Assembly: GCF_009602435.1 (NCBI RefSeq)
Contig: NZ_VZDQ01000025.1
Coordinates: 186,001-250,000 of the forward strand
Reading direction: 5' to 3'
Length of the DNA: 64,000 nt
From: Sediminibacillus terrae
GTDB lineage: Bacteria; Bacillota; Bacilli; Bacillales; Amphibacillaceae
Positions 37,234 through 46,102 of this stretch are shown here, piece after piece; the first letter of the stretch is position 1; each line of letters starts with the position of its first letter. Below the pieces are notes generated by a model. The model saw nothing but the letters and a program-made list of their open reading frames with translations. It made no database searches and was not told the origin of the DNA. Both the position numbers and the translations under genes were made by a program.

Positions 37234-38102
37234 ATATTTAGTTTGCCGTTATTCCGAAGCTTTTCCACTACCGTTTGAATTGCCTCTTCTTGTCCTCTAC
37301 TTTTCTTGTAGATAAAATACACATTTTGAGCAGGAATCGGTTTTTGGGACCCGACGGTAAGGGGGACTAAGTCTGTTCTTGTACGGTCCACCATTTCATC
37401 CGGCAAAAACCCTACCCCCTCCATTTCCTCGATCAGTTTCATTTCCAGCTCACTATGTCCGACTTCTATTAACGGCTTGAACAAGTCACTGCCTATTTCT
37501 TCTTTCAACCATTTTTCAAAATGGTGACCCCAGTTCATATAAATCCACGGCAAGCGGGGGAGTTCTAGTATGTTTTCCAGGTCTGTACCAGCGAAGTGCT
37601 TGTGCCCGTATAAACGATAGGTATCATTCAACACATGAATGGAGACGATGTTCGGGCTAACTGGTTTGTTATAGACAAAGCCAGCATCAATCGTGCCATC
37701 GAGAACTTTTTCAACGATGATGGGAGAGTGATCTGTTTCCAATCTTAAGGAAAAAGAAGATGATTGGAGATCTCTTATTATTTGGACCATGGTTCCTCTC
37801 CAAAGGGAGTAGGTAGTAGCGATAGTGATTGTGCGAAGGGCGGCATGATGTTCAGAAACCATCCGCAAAGACTTATTCCATAATTCCATTTGCCTTTGTA
37901 AATATGGCAACAGTTCTGTCCCGATTTCTGCTAGTTTTATCCCTCTCTTGCTTCTGGTCAGCAATTGTTTGCCGTAAAAGTTTTCTACTGCTTGAATTCT
38001 GGAAGTAACGGTAGACTGTGTGATATGTAACAGCTCTGCTGCTTTGGTAAAGCTTTTCACATCGGCCACGGTCAAAAAGGTTTTCAATTGTTCGTAATCC
38101 AT
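37230..38102 (-). CDS. LysR-family transcriptional regulator
   Basis: A 290-aa protein. Its N-terminal winged HTH is MDYEQLKTFLTVADVKSFTKAAELLHITQSTVTSRIQAVENFYGKQLLTRSKRGIKL, and the rest is the periplasmic-binding-like effector domain. It is divergent from a GNAT gene at 38220 with a palindrome in the shared 117-base interval, and lies upstream of the minus-strand methyltransferase gene. Likely targets are the divergent gene and itself. Effector unknown. Confidence 0.88.
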   Translation of the reverse strand: MDYEQLKTFLTVADVKSFTKAAELLHITQSTVTSRIQAVENFYGKQLLTRSKRGIKLAEIGTELLPYLQRQMELWNKSLRMVSEHHAALRTITIATTYSLWRGTMVQIIRDLQSSSFSLRLETDHSPIIVEKVLDGTIDAGFVYNKPVSPNIVSIHVLNDTYRLYGHKHFAGTDLENILELPRLPWIYMNWGHHFEKWLKEEIGSDLFKPLIEVGHSELEMKLIEEMEGVGFLPDEMVDRTRTDLVPLTVGSQKPIPAQNVYFIYKKSRGQEEAIQTVVEKLRNNGKLNI

Positions 38103-38132
38103 TGTGCAAATCGCCCCTCTATTATTGGGAAA

Positions 38133-38151
38133 TTCGATGATTCATATCGAA
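38133..38151. promoter_or_regulatory. LysR-type binding-site candidate
   Basis: TTCGAT-N7-ATCGAA, a perfect interrupted palindrome in the lysR/GNAT divergent interval, containing the T-N11-A pattern typical of LysR sites. Confidence 0.5.
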
Positions 38152-38219
38152 AAATTCGTTTTGTCTATTATAACATGTTGGATTAAAATGGTTGTCAAGA
38201 GGAGCGGGAGGCGAAAACA

Positions 38220-38939
38220 ATGGAAAATCTTCAAGCATATATCGAGGCGTTTGCCAATGCATGGATGGAAGTGAGAAGAAAACCGAACACCCAACTGGAA
38301 AGACAACCACTTTTTATCAAAGTGGATTTCGGGGAGGAAGTGGCAGGACGAAGGAAAGAGTTTTTCGTTGTGCGGGAATCTGTCGATAAGGGGGATTTTC
38401 TGATGGATCAGGAAGACCATTGGGTAACCGTGATTGACGATGAAGATCCAGGAGAACTCGTCCATTATGAACAGGTCGCGAAAGAATACTTGATGTACCA
38501 TTCCACTATCCAATCCGATGACTGGCATCTCGTCGAAAATGGAGACAACTCTATCAAGAGAATTGAAACGAGAATACTGGCCAATAAGGTCAATGCTTAT
38601 TTTGACAAAGACTTTGCCGACGAAGAGCGACTGGAAAATACTTCTGTCGAGTACGATGTCCTATATGAAAAAGGGCAATTGGCGGGACACGGGAGGGTTT
38701 CGTTTCTGGGAGATAGAAGTCTCTGTTGCCTGGACAATATTTTTATAGATTCCAAGTATCGCAGAAAAGGTCTGGCGAAAAAGCTTTGTTCCCACTTGCT
38801 TGCCAGGTCGGCTGAAAAATCGTGCAGTCGTTGTATCCTGGGAGCTTCTCAACAAGGGATGCCATTGTATAAAAAACTGGGATTCGACATTGTTTCCCCC
38901 ATGTATGTCTATCAACGCAAAACGGAGGAGGAGAAATAG
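38220..38939 (+). CDS. GNAT-family N-acetyltransferase
   Basis: A 239-aa protein. The first ~130 residues have no recognised motif. The C-terminal part holds the acetyl-CoA-binding motif A in LDNIFIDSKYRRKGLAKKLCSHLLA and a late LYKKLGFDIVSPMYVYQRK. Substrate unknown. It is divergent from the LysR gene and directly precedes a second GNAT gene (1-base gap), so the pair is co-transcribed and may be under LysR control. Confidence 0.75.
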   Translation: MENLQAYIEAFANAWMEVRRKPNTQLERQPLFIKVDFGEEVAGRRKEFFVVRESVDKGDFLMDQEDHWVTVIDDEDPGELVHYEQVAKEYLMYHSTIQSDDWHLVENGDNSIKRIETRILANKVNAYFDKDFADEERLENTSVEYDVLYEKGQLAGHGRVSFLGDRSLCCLDNIFIDSKYRRKGLAKKLCSHLLARSAEKSCSRCILGASQQGMPLYKKLGFDIVSPMYVYQRKTEEEK

Positions 38940-38940
38940 A

Positions 38941-39477
38941 GTGAAATACCCATTCCCTGAACAAGTGAAAACAAATCGTTTACTGCTTCGTAAGCCAAGG
39001 CCGGAAGATGCCGGGGACGTTTTTAAGATAGAAAGTGATCCAGAAACCAATCGCTATAGACCGGCCGGGCCGATGAAATCGCTTGAAGAAGCGGTCGAAA
39101 CCATAAAGGAGTGGCGGAATAATTGGTCGACCGATGGCTATGGGTATTGGCTGGTCGTTTTGCCGGAAACAGATGAAGTAATCGGCATCACCGGAATCAG
39201 ACAGATTTGCTGGCGGAAGCGGGATGTGCTGAATTTGTATTATCGGTTTTCGCCTAAAGCATGGGGGAAGGGCTATGCGGCAGAAGCGGCCGCTAGTTCG
39301 ATTGAAATGGCCCGCAATTACTTGCCGGAACTTCCTGTCCTGGCAAGAATCCGTCCGATTAATACAGCCTCCCGGAAAGTCGCGCAAAAAAGCGGACTAA
39401 AGCGCAGGCCGGATTTGGATACAGCTGGACATGAGGTTTTTGCTTTGGGATGGGAGGGTCTTAACGGAAATGGTTAG
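38941..39477 (+). CDS. GNAT-family acetyltransferase, RimJ/RimL type
   Basis: A 178-aa protein from GTG 38941, about 9 bases after GGAGGAGG, which lies within the end of the upstream gene. TNRLLLRKPRPEDAGDVFKI is the usual RimJ/RimL opening, and YRFSPKAWGKGYAAEAAASSIEMA is the acetyl-CoA loop. It probably acetylates an amino group of a protein or small molecule. Translationally coupled to the GNAT gene upstream. Confidence 0.82.
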   Translation: MKYPFPEQVKTNRLLLRKPRPEDAGDVFKIESDPETNRYRPAGPMKSLEEAVETIKEWRNNWSTDGYGYWLVVLPETDEVIGITGIRQICWRKRDVLNLYYRFSPKAWGKGYAAEAAASSIEMARNYLPELPVLARIRPINTASRKVAQKSGLKRRPDLDTAGHEVFALGWEGLNGNG

Positions 39478-39549
39478 AGGAAAATAGGATTGTGAAATGT
39501 CATTTTATGCAATCACGGTTTATGTTAGTATTGGTTAAATTGTAACTGG

Positions 39550-39762
39550 ATGGTGAGGTTCGTGTTTAAGTCGGATTTTGTAAACTATACAATTCGGATT
39601 ATCCTTATGTGGGTGACTTACACAATAGTTGTCTCAAGCCAGGAGGGCTTCAGGAATAACACCGTGCTATTAGCCATTGTCACCATTTTGTATCTGTTGC
39701 TTTCCTCTATTTATGTGAGAAAAGCGGTAAAAGCGAGAAAAAAAGAAAAGGAATCCTGCTAA
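39550..39762 (+). CDS. small two-span membrane protein
   Basis: A 70-aa frame from ATG 39550; GTG 39562 (starting MFKSDFVNYTIR) is the more likely start because GGTGAGG lies before it. Two hydrophobic segments (IRIILMWVTYTIVV and TVLLAIVTILYLLLSSIYV) and a basic C-terminus. No family recognised. Confidence 0.5.
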   Translation: MVRFVFKSDFVNYTIRIILMWVTYTIVVSSQEGFRNNTVLLAIVTILYLLLSSIYVRKAVKARKKEKESC

Positions 39763-39816
39763 TTCCGGTAAGAAGAATTCGTTGGCAGCAAAAATAGAAA
39801 ATAGTGAGGCAATTAC

Positions 39817-40317
39817 ATGCGAAACATATTCATACTTGCGTTAGTATCGTGTACTATCCTGATTGGCGGATGCGGATCAAAAGAGAAAATGGATTTTTAC
39901 GAGCAAACGAAAAGCACGGATTTATCAGATGTGACGATCGACACTTTGACGTTGAATGCAAAAGAAACCCAGGTGAAAGAGGTATTGGGGGAGCCGGATT
40001 TTACGGAAACAGTCGAGGAGCCTCCTTCCACGTACTACATATACGGAGAAGACGAGAAATTATATGATTTGGATATCAGGCTTGTCGATGGGAAAGCAAA
40101 GCGGTATTTCCTGGCGAAAAACATTGTTCATTCGGACCTTGGAGACCTGATTGGTAAGTCTGAACAAGCTGTGTTTCAGACGTTCGGGGATGATTACTAT
40201 AAACGGATGGACACAGGCACAAATGTGATTGGCTATATTGACAAGCAAAATAAAATAAATATGGAATTCACGGTCGATGAAACGGTCACAGGCATCATTT
40301 TATCGGAAGTAGAATGA
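39817..40317 (+). CDS. lipoprotein of unknown function
   Basis: A 166-aa protein starting MRNIFILALVSCTILIGGC, with an IGGC lipobox. The mature part (ETQVKEVLGEPDFTETVEEPPSTYYIYGED, then IGKSEQAVFQTFGDDYYKRMDTGTNVIGYIDKQNKINMEF) has two repeats of a G-x-x-x-x-V-x-x-x-F/L-G pattern, reminiscent of SmpA/BamE-like folds. That similarity is only suggestive. Anchored outside the membrane. A strong terminator follows. Confidence 0.6.
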   Translation: MRNIFILALVSCTILIGGCGSKEKMDFYEQTKSTDLSDVTIDTLTLNAKETQVKEVLGEPDFTETVEEPPSTYYIYGEDEKLYDLDIRLVDGKAKRYFLAKNIVHSDLGDLIGKSEQAVFQTFGDDYYKRMDTGTNVIGYIDKQNKINMEFTVDETVTGIILSEVE

Positions 40318-40323
40318 AAGCTT

Positions 40324-40357
40324 AAGCCCCGGGAACACAACTGTTTTCCCGGGGCTT
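40324..40357. terminator. bidirectional hairpin between convergent genes
   Basis: A 12-bp perfect GC-rich stem AAGCCCCGGGAA / TTCCCGGGGCTT with a 10-base loop. The T-run is short on the plus strand. It serves the lipoprotein gene and probably also panF on the minus strand. Confidence 0.7.
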
Positions 40358-40380
40358 GTTTCACATAAATAAAATTCTCT

Positions 40381-41814
40381 TCAATGCTTCAAGGGTTCTT
40401 GTCTCATACTCAAGCTAAATCCGACATAGGCAAGCAATGCCAGCAAAATCGATGTCACCACTGCGTGCATCCCGAATGGCTCGGGATAAAAAGACTGGAA
40501 GACTATATAAGAAATAATACCGACCAGCATCGAGGCGATGGCGCCATATTTGTTGCCTTTTTCCCAATAAAGGCCCATTACGATCGGCCAGATGAAGGCC
40601 GCTTCCAATCCGCCGATGGCAAACAGGTTCAGCCAAATGATCAAGTCCGGCGGGTTCACCGCCATCAGGAACACCAGGATGCCAAGCAAAGCGGTAATCC
40701 CCATGCTCATTCGCTGGACTTTTTTTCGGGACGCTTCCGGTTTTATATAATTGATGTAGACATCTTTGACGATTGTGGAACTGACAATCAACAAAAGCGA
40801 GTCGACCGTTGACATAATCGCCGCCAACGGTGCAGCCAAGACAACCCCTGCCAGCCATGGAGGGAGAACCTCCAGAGCAATGAGCGGCATGACTCTGTCG
40901 CCCACCTCGATGCCAGGCAAAATCGGTCTGGCGAATACCCCGATCAAGTGCATGTTCAGCATGATGACTCCGACGACGATGGTCCCGATCATCAATGCCA
41001 GATGGAACGACCTCGTATTTTTATAGGACATGGCCCGTACGGCGATCTGCGGCAGGGCGACTACACCGACTCCGACCAAAATCCAATAAGAGGATACGTA
41101 AGGTGCAGTCAATGTTCCATCCGAACCAAAAGGGGTTATCAGGTTGGGATTTTCCGCCTGCAAGTCTGCCATGATTTCCGAAATGCCGCCGCCAGCGATG
41201 ATGACGGCTATTAACAGCACCAACGTTCCGATAAACATGATGCTTCCCTGGATGGCATCGGTCAACGTGACGGCACGGAAACCGCCGAATGTCACGTAAA
41301 TCAATACTGTCACGACAAAAATGAACAAAGCCGATGTATAAGACAAACCGGTCAAGGATTCAATCAATCGCCCCCCGCCGATCCATTGCGCCGCCATTGC
41401 CGAAAACAAAAAGACGACGATACTGACGGCTGACAGGAGGACGACAAGCTTGGACCGGTATCGTTCCTTTAAAAAATCGACCAATGTCGTGGCTTTATAT
41501 TGCCGGGTCACAATGGCGAATTTTTTCCCGAGGATCATTAAGGTAAAGTATCCAGTTGCCACCTGTGTGACGGATAATAATACCCAGCCCAACCCTTCAT
41601 TGTAAGCTACACCCGGGCCGCCGATGAAGCTGCTCGCACTGCCGTAGGTAGCCGTCATGGTCATCGCCAGGACGAAACCACCCAAACTCCGGCCGCCAAG
41701 ATAGTAATCCTGGACAAATGATTTTCCGCTTGTTTCTTTTCGGCTTGCCATCAACCCGATAAAAAAGATCAGGGCGACGGAGCCGAATAACGTAATTGCT
41801 GCTTCCCAATTCAT
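40381..41814 (-). CDS. panF: sodium/pantothenate symporter PanF-like (SSS family)
   Basis: A 477-aa membrane protein of the SSS family. The N-terminus has DYYLGGRSLGGFVLAMTMTATYGSASSFIGGPGVAYNEGLGW, typical of PanF. The sodium-site region APLAAIMSTVDSLLLIVSSTIVKDVY lies near residue 330. It imports pantothenate (CoA precursor) with sodium. Its start overlaps the end of the YhdT-like gene by 4 bases, the usual yhdT-panF pairing. The exact substrate is inferred from the family. Confidence 0.8.
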   Translation of the reverse strand: MNWEAAITLFGSVALIFFIGLMASRKETSGKSFVQDYYLGGRSLGGFVLAMTMTATYGSASSFIGGPGVAYNEGLGWVLLSVTQVATGYFTLMILGKKFAIVTRQYKATTLVDFLKERYRSKLVVLLSAVSIVVFLFSAMAAQWIGGGRLIESLTGLSYTSALFIFVVTVLIYVTFGGFRAVTLTDAIQGSIMFIGTLVLLIAVIIAGGGISEIMADLQAENPNLITPFGSDGTLTAPYVSSYWILVGVGVVALPQIAVRAMSYKNTRSFHLALMIGTIVVGVIMLNMHLIGVFARPILPGIEVGDRVMPLIALEVLPPWLAGVVLAAPLAAIMSTVDSLLLIVSSTIVKDVYINYIKPEASRKKVQRMSMGITALLGILVFLMAVNPPDLIIWLNLFAIGGLEAAFIWPIVMGLYWEKGNKYGAIASMLVGIISYIVFQSFYPEPFGMHAVVTSILLALLAYVGFSLSMRQEPLKH

Positions 41815-42098
41815 TGGTCCTCATACACCTCATCATCAAAGGATACATCCGTGAAAAAATATTTCACGACAATAAACACAAGTGCCGCCATCACGACGAC
41901 TCCTGCCACACAGCTGTAGAAAAACCATGCCGGCAATCCGAAAACATATGTATATTCTGAAGGGTCTTTTCCGCCTAATCCATAGGCGAAGGCAAACCAC
42001 CAGATGAAATTGAAAACTGCTAAACCGATACCGATAAGTGCTTCTCTGTTGGCGATGCGAAAACGGGCATCTTTTCCTCCCGAAGGTTTTTTCTTCAA
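41811..42098 (-). CDS. YhdT/DUF997-family small membrane protein
   Basis: A 95-aa protein from TTG (complement 42096-42098) behind AGGGAGGG. REALIGIGLAVFNFIWWFAFAYGLG and YTYVFGLPAWFFYSCVAG are the characteristic two spans of DUF997 (YhdT). These proteins sit next to sodium/pantothenate symporters and are thought to be partner subunits. The 4-base overlap with panF indicates coupled translation. Confidence 0.8.
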   Translation of the reverse strand: MKKKPSGGKDARFRIANREALIGIGLAVFNFIWWFAFAYGLGGKDPSEYTYVFGLPAWFFYSCVAGVVVMAALVFIVVKYFFTDVSFDDEVYEDQ

Positions 42099-42351
42099 GG
42101 TTCATCCCTCCCTGGTTGAATTTTAAAGCAATAGACTTTCTCCTTTTCATCTATTTTAAAGGTTTTTCACCCTGAAAAGCGAGAAACTTGTTGGCATTCG
42201 TTATACCCTTATAGACCTTAGCGCGAATTTCTGCGTTATTCAACTCTGGGAGCCTACGGTAGAGGAATCTAGCTTTTACTTGTTGAATAGGGAAGCTATG
42301 GATATATCAAGTATACAGAAAGATAAAATACGGAAGAAGGGGTTGAGCACA

Positions 42352-42705
42352 ATGTCTTTACGGAATGTCATATATGTGGAGTATGTTATCGGTTTTATTA
42401 TCTGTCTGTTTATCTATATAAAGCTGGACTATTCCATCCTGTTATTTTTTCTCTTGTTATTAGTCCCTGATCTTACCATGGTCGGTTACTTATTCAACCT
42501 TAGAATAGGTTCTCTTGTTTATAATATCGGACATAGTTTGATAATACCTTGCATTTTACTTTTCATTGCTTATCTAGGTGGATTTTCTTTCCTCCTGATG
42601 ACTGCTGTGATTTGGATTGCACATATTTACTTAGACCGCTCCCTTGGCTTTGGGCTAAAGTATTCGAAAGGTTTTAAAGTAACACATTTGCAAAAAATTG
42701 ACTGA
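42352..42705 (+). CDS. DUF4260-type membrane protein
   Basis: A 117-aa, very hydrophobic protein with about four spans. The start MSLRNVIYVEYVIGF follows AAGGGG (ATG 42352); the frame opens at 42280. LLVPDLTMVGYLFNLRIGSLVYNIGHSLIIPCILL and IWIAHIYLDRSLGFGLKYSKGF are the signature of the DUF4260 family. No function is known. Confidence 0.7.
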   Translation: MSLRNVIYVEYVIGFIICLFIYIKLDYSILLFFLLLLVPDLTMVGYLFNLRIGSLVYNIGHSLIIPCILLFIAYLGGFSFLLMTAVIWIAHIYLDRSLGFGLKYSKGFKVTHLQKID

Positions 42706-42873
42706 TTGTATGGGCTCTTGGCAGTAGGGTGGCTGGTTTATGGAACTGGCAAGAAATTTATCTGGCATCTTGCAGAAAAACATGTTAAAAAAGGATAGGA
42801 ATCAACTTAAACTAGCAATCCCTTTAAGGATACGATAGCGTAATAGATTCCGTTACTGGAGGGAGGAATGATG

Positions 42874-44271
42874 ATGCCGAATTCAAAAGCGGAAATCATG
42901 GATACTGAAATCGATCATTTAGATAGAAAAGGATCCGGCCGCGCGGTTGTCTGGCGTGACACCGGAAACGAAAACCCGCGGAAATTAAAGCTGATGGTGC
43001 CCAAAACGCTTCCAGGCGAAAAGGTGCGGGTCTCTGTAGAGAACACAAAGGCGAGACGGACCAAGGGGAGATTGGAAGAGCTTCTGGAAGTCCATCCGGA
43101 AAGAACCACGGCGCCATGTCCGCACTTTGACAAATGCGGGGGATGTGCATGGCAGCATTGGCAATATGAAGGGCAGCTGAAGCAAAAGACTGCCCACGTG
43201 AAAGATGCCTTGATATCTCAAGGATTCAATCCGGAATTGGTCCGGGACACCATTGGCATGGACGAGCCTTGGCATTATCGCAATAAAATGGAATTCACTT
43301 TTGCCCCGGACGGCTCGATGGGCTTGCATGAGCAAGGGAATTTCCGCAACATCATTCCGCTTGAAACATGCCTGATTGCGGGCGAAGAGATGACAGCAGC
43401 TGTCATGGAAGTTGCCGATTGGGCGAAAGAATATGCATTGAGCGGTTATGAAAAGGAAACACACCAGGGGCTGTTACGTCATTTAATGGTGAGACAGTCG
43501 TTTGTGACGGGAGAAATCATGCTTGGATTGTTTGCGACGGAAGGTCCTGACGGTAATCTGGCAGACGCCGCCGACCAGTTGAAGAAAAGAATCGAAGAAA
43601 ATTATCCGCAGGTGAAAAGCTTGTTATGGCTCGTGAATACCGATTGGGCGGACCGTACCCAGGCGGAGGAAACCATCCTGCTGTCGGGACGAGACTTCAT
43701 TTATGATGAAATCGGAGGCTATCGCTACCGCCTTTGGTTCGATACCTTTTTCCAAACAAACCCTGTACAGGCCCAGAAGCTGATCGACCTTGCTTTGGAA
43801 ATGGGGCAGCCCAAGGAAACAGAAAAAATGCTCGAGCTTTTCTGTGGAGTCGGAACTTTTTCCCTCCCGTTCGCAAGCAAAGTCGGAAAACTTGCCGGCA
43901 TAGAAATCGTGGAAAGCTCGATCGAATCGGCAAAACGAAATGCGTCAGATAACGGCATTTCCAACACGGAATTCTTGGCTGAGAATGCCAGAATGGGAAT
44001 CGACCAGGTGCTTGAGAGACTAGGCACGCCTGATATCCTGCTATTGGATCCACCACGTGCCGGTGCAGGCGGAAAAGTGATGCGCAAAATCGGTCGTGCC
44101 CAACCGCAGCGAATCATTTATGTATCCTGCAACCCCGAGTCTTTTGCTGTGGATGTGAAGGAACTGGAGCCATTTGGGTATTCGTTGAAGGAAGTACAGC
44201 CGGTCGATTTGTTTCCGCATACGGTGCATGTGGAGTGTGTGGCACAACTCATTTTAAAAGAAGGCAACTAA
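42874..44271 (+). CDS. second 23S rRNA (uracil-C5)-methyltransferase, RlmCD/YfjO type
   Basis: A 465-aa RumA-family protein. It has an N-terminal TRAM-like domain (IDHLDRKGSGRAVVW), cysteines CPHFDKCGGCAWQHW (FeS site), SAM-binding LELFCGVGTFSLPFA, LLLDPPRAGAGGKV and the catalytic Cys in IYVSCNPESFAVDV. ATG 42874 is best placed after GGAGGGAGG among three consecutive in-frame ATGs. B. subtilis has two family members (YefA = RlmCD, and YfjO); this is probably the YfjO-like one. Its last codons and terminator are copied at 56429, marking it as the island's integration site. Confidence 0.85.
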   Translation: MPNSKAEIMDTEIDHLDRKGSGRAVVWRDTGNENPRKLKLMVPKTLPGEKVRVSVENTKARRTKGRLEELLEVHPERTTAPCPHFDKCGGCAWQHWQYEGQLKQKTAHVKDALISQGFNPELVRDTIGMDEPWHYRNKMEFTFAPDGSMGLHEQGNFRNIIPLETCLIAGEEMTAAVMEVADWAKEYALSGYEKETHQGLLRHLMVRQSFVTGEIMLGLFATEGPDGNLADAADQLKKRIEENYPQVKSLLWLVNTDWADRTQAEETILLSGRDFIYDEIGGYRYRLWFDTFFQTNPVQAQKLIDLALEMGQPKETEKMLELFCGVGTFSLPFASKVGKLAGIEIVESSIESAKRNASDNGISNTEFLAENARMGIDQVLERLGTPDILLLDPPRAGAGGKVMRKIGRAQPQRIIYVSCNPESFAVDVKELEPFGYSLKEVQPVDLFPHTVHVECVAQLILKEGN

Positions 44272-44289
44272 CCCTTAGGGTGTTGCCTT
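44227..44289 (+). repeat. left attachment repeat (attL) at the 3' end of the methyltransferase gene
   Basis: Bases 44227-44279 are identical to 56429-56481 (53 bp), then one mismatch and nine more identical bases. The repeat covers the last 15 codons and the terminator hairpin of the gene. It delimits the 12.2-kb island. Confidence 0.8.
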
Positions 44290-44294
44290 TTTTA
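44261..44294 (+). terminator. terminator of the second methyltransferase gene
   Basis: AAGGCAAC / GTTGCCTT stem followed by TTTTT. The first arm includes the stop region of the gene. The hairpin is part of the att repeat. Confidence 0.75.
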
Positions 44295-44459
44295 TTGCAG
44301 TTGTAACGGATTAACAAAGCTATACCGGATGTTAACACTGCCATCTTGATTACAGGTTATTTTCTCAACAAGCGAATGGAGGATTTTTGGTGTTAGTTCT
44401 TTCAATGCAAGAACTTCTTTTAATTTATTACCGATATGGAAGGTATAAATTTCGGTATT
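44292..44459 (-). pseudogene. C-terminal remnant of a large serine recombinase
   Basis: On the minus strand an open stretch reads EIYTFHIGNKLKEVLALKELTPKILHSLVEKI...GSVNIRYSFVNPLQLQ and stops at 44292, directly beside the left att repeat. The L-T-P-x-x-L-x-x-L-V-E-K-I pattern followed by short strands is the usual C-terminal end of resolvase/recombinase-type integrases. An in-frame stop precedes it, so only the tail remains. Integrase genes normally abut the att site, which fits. Confidence 0.55.
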
Positions 44460-44628
44460 TTATCCTATACTGAAAATATGTTTCTGTTATTTGTCCGTAC
44501 TGGTATACCAATATAGGTAGATTACCGAACAATTTTTAAATTTAAGCCCTTATAACAAAGGGCTTGGGTAATTATTTGAAGATGTTTGAAGCAATGCAGG
44601 AAAACTGTTCGGTAATGTATCTAACTAC

Positions 44629-46102
44629 CTATCTGTTATTTTCGGTACTTTGACCATTATTCATTTTATAAATGCTCTCAAATGGGTTCTTCCGGAAGAC
44701 GATTTGAGGTGCCTTTTCAGGTGACACGAGAACTAAGTCTACAAAATAAAGAATAATAAGTCGTTTTTCTGATTCATTCAATTGTTGTTTAAGTACCTGG
44801 TCAAATCGAGTGAAAAACACACCAGAATGAACTGCTTCTTGAAGTTCAGCCAGAGCTTTTTAGCTGTTTTCTAAACTTTCTAAATCAGACTTTTTATCCT
44901 TTTTTAGGGAGTCGATTACAGATTGTAACTCTTTGTCCTCGTGTTCTTTAGCAATACAACCCTTTGAATTCAATTTGTCAATATCTTTTTCGAGGTTAGT
45001 GATTTTTTCTTTCGTTACGCATTGTATTTCTTTGAGGAAAGCTACAGTAGTGGTTTTAGTTGCATCAATTGAAGCTAGGGATTGAACATGAGTTAATAGA
45101 GAGTCGCATGTACGGTATTGATCTCCAGTTTGTAGTTACATGTTTTACAGACATAGTCCTGATAATAATACTTTTTACCATTTCTCGTAGTGGAAGCATT
45201 CTGTGTTTTGAGACTTTCTTTACAGTCGCTACAAGTGATTTTGTTTAAAAAGAGAAATGGCGTATCTAACCGGCCAAACTTGCTTTGGAGCTTAATATTG
45301 TTGTCTTTTAAATGCAGAAGAAAACGGTCTATGATGGGTTCATGAAAATCAGGGTATTCGTACTTTCTTTCTTTTTTGTGTTTCCGAATGTTCCAAGAGA
45401 GCGTACCTGTGTATGCTGGATTCTTGAGAATAATCTCAATTGTATTGGCACCCCATTCACCGCCAGTAGGAGAGGGGATAGCTGCTTCATTTAAGATTGT
45501 TGCGATTTTAACCTTAGAAGTGCCCCAGCTCTGAAGATAATATATGAAAGTTACAACTTCAGCTTTTTCATTTGGGATGAGTTGTCTGTTAACTTGCTTA
45601 TATCCATAAGGAATCTTCGCGCTAGGTCGTACTTTTTCATCTTTTTCTAGAGTGGCAGTTAAGCTTGCTAGTGCACGTTCTGACTTTATCTCCGATTCTT
45701 GTCGGAAGACAAGGAGAGCAGTTTTAGCTTGTGGGCTGTCTGGGTTGAAGGGCTCTTCGGAGTTTGTTGTGAATACCTCCAGTTGAGGAAGTTCTTTTTG
45801 AAGGGGACGGTAAAAGTCTTTTACAAAGGTATATCCTGTACGATCCATGCGTGACTCTTCAAAAAAGATAACGCGCGGAACTTCTGATTCGATCATCATA
45901 TTCTTGAGTCTCATCAGCTCTTTTCGCTGATCTGCACGTTTGGAATATGCGCTCGTACATCTTCGATATAGATAAATTCATCTGGAACTGTTAAATTTTT
46001 TCGACTTGCAAATTCTTGGATATGGGCTTTTTGGATTTCAATGCTATTATTATCTTGTTGCTTATAAGATGATCGTCTTATACAACCAAATGCTAAGTCC
46101 AT
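44629..46102 (-). pseudogene. large serine recombinase, disrupted
   Basis: Three minus-strand pieces belong to one gene. The N-terminal resolvase part (46102-45914: LAFGCIRRSSYKQQDNNSIEIQKAHIQEF, catalytic Arg/Ser region) ends at a frameshift near 45960-45970. The middle part (45914-45093) carries FEESRMDRTG, the recombinase domain (IPYGYKQVNRQLIPNE, GEWGANTIEIILKNPAYTG) and a Cys4 zinc ribbon (CSDC...CKTC). After a second frameshift near 45100 comes a coiled coil (KEKITNLEKDIDKLNSKG), an in-frame TAA near 44860, and a tail to 44629. It is therefore probably inactive, and the island immobile on its own. Confidence 0.7.
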
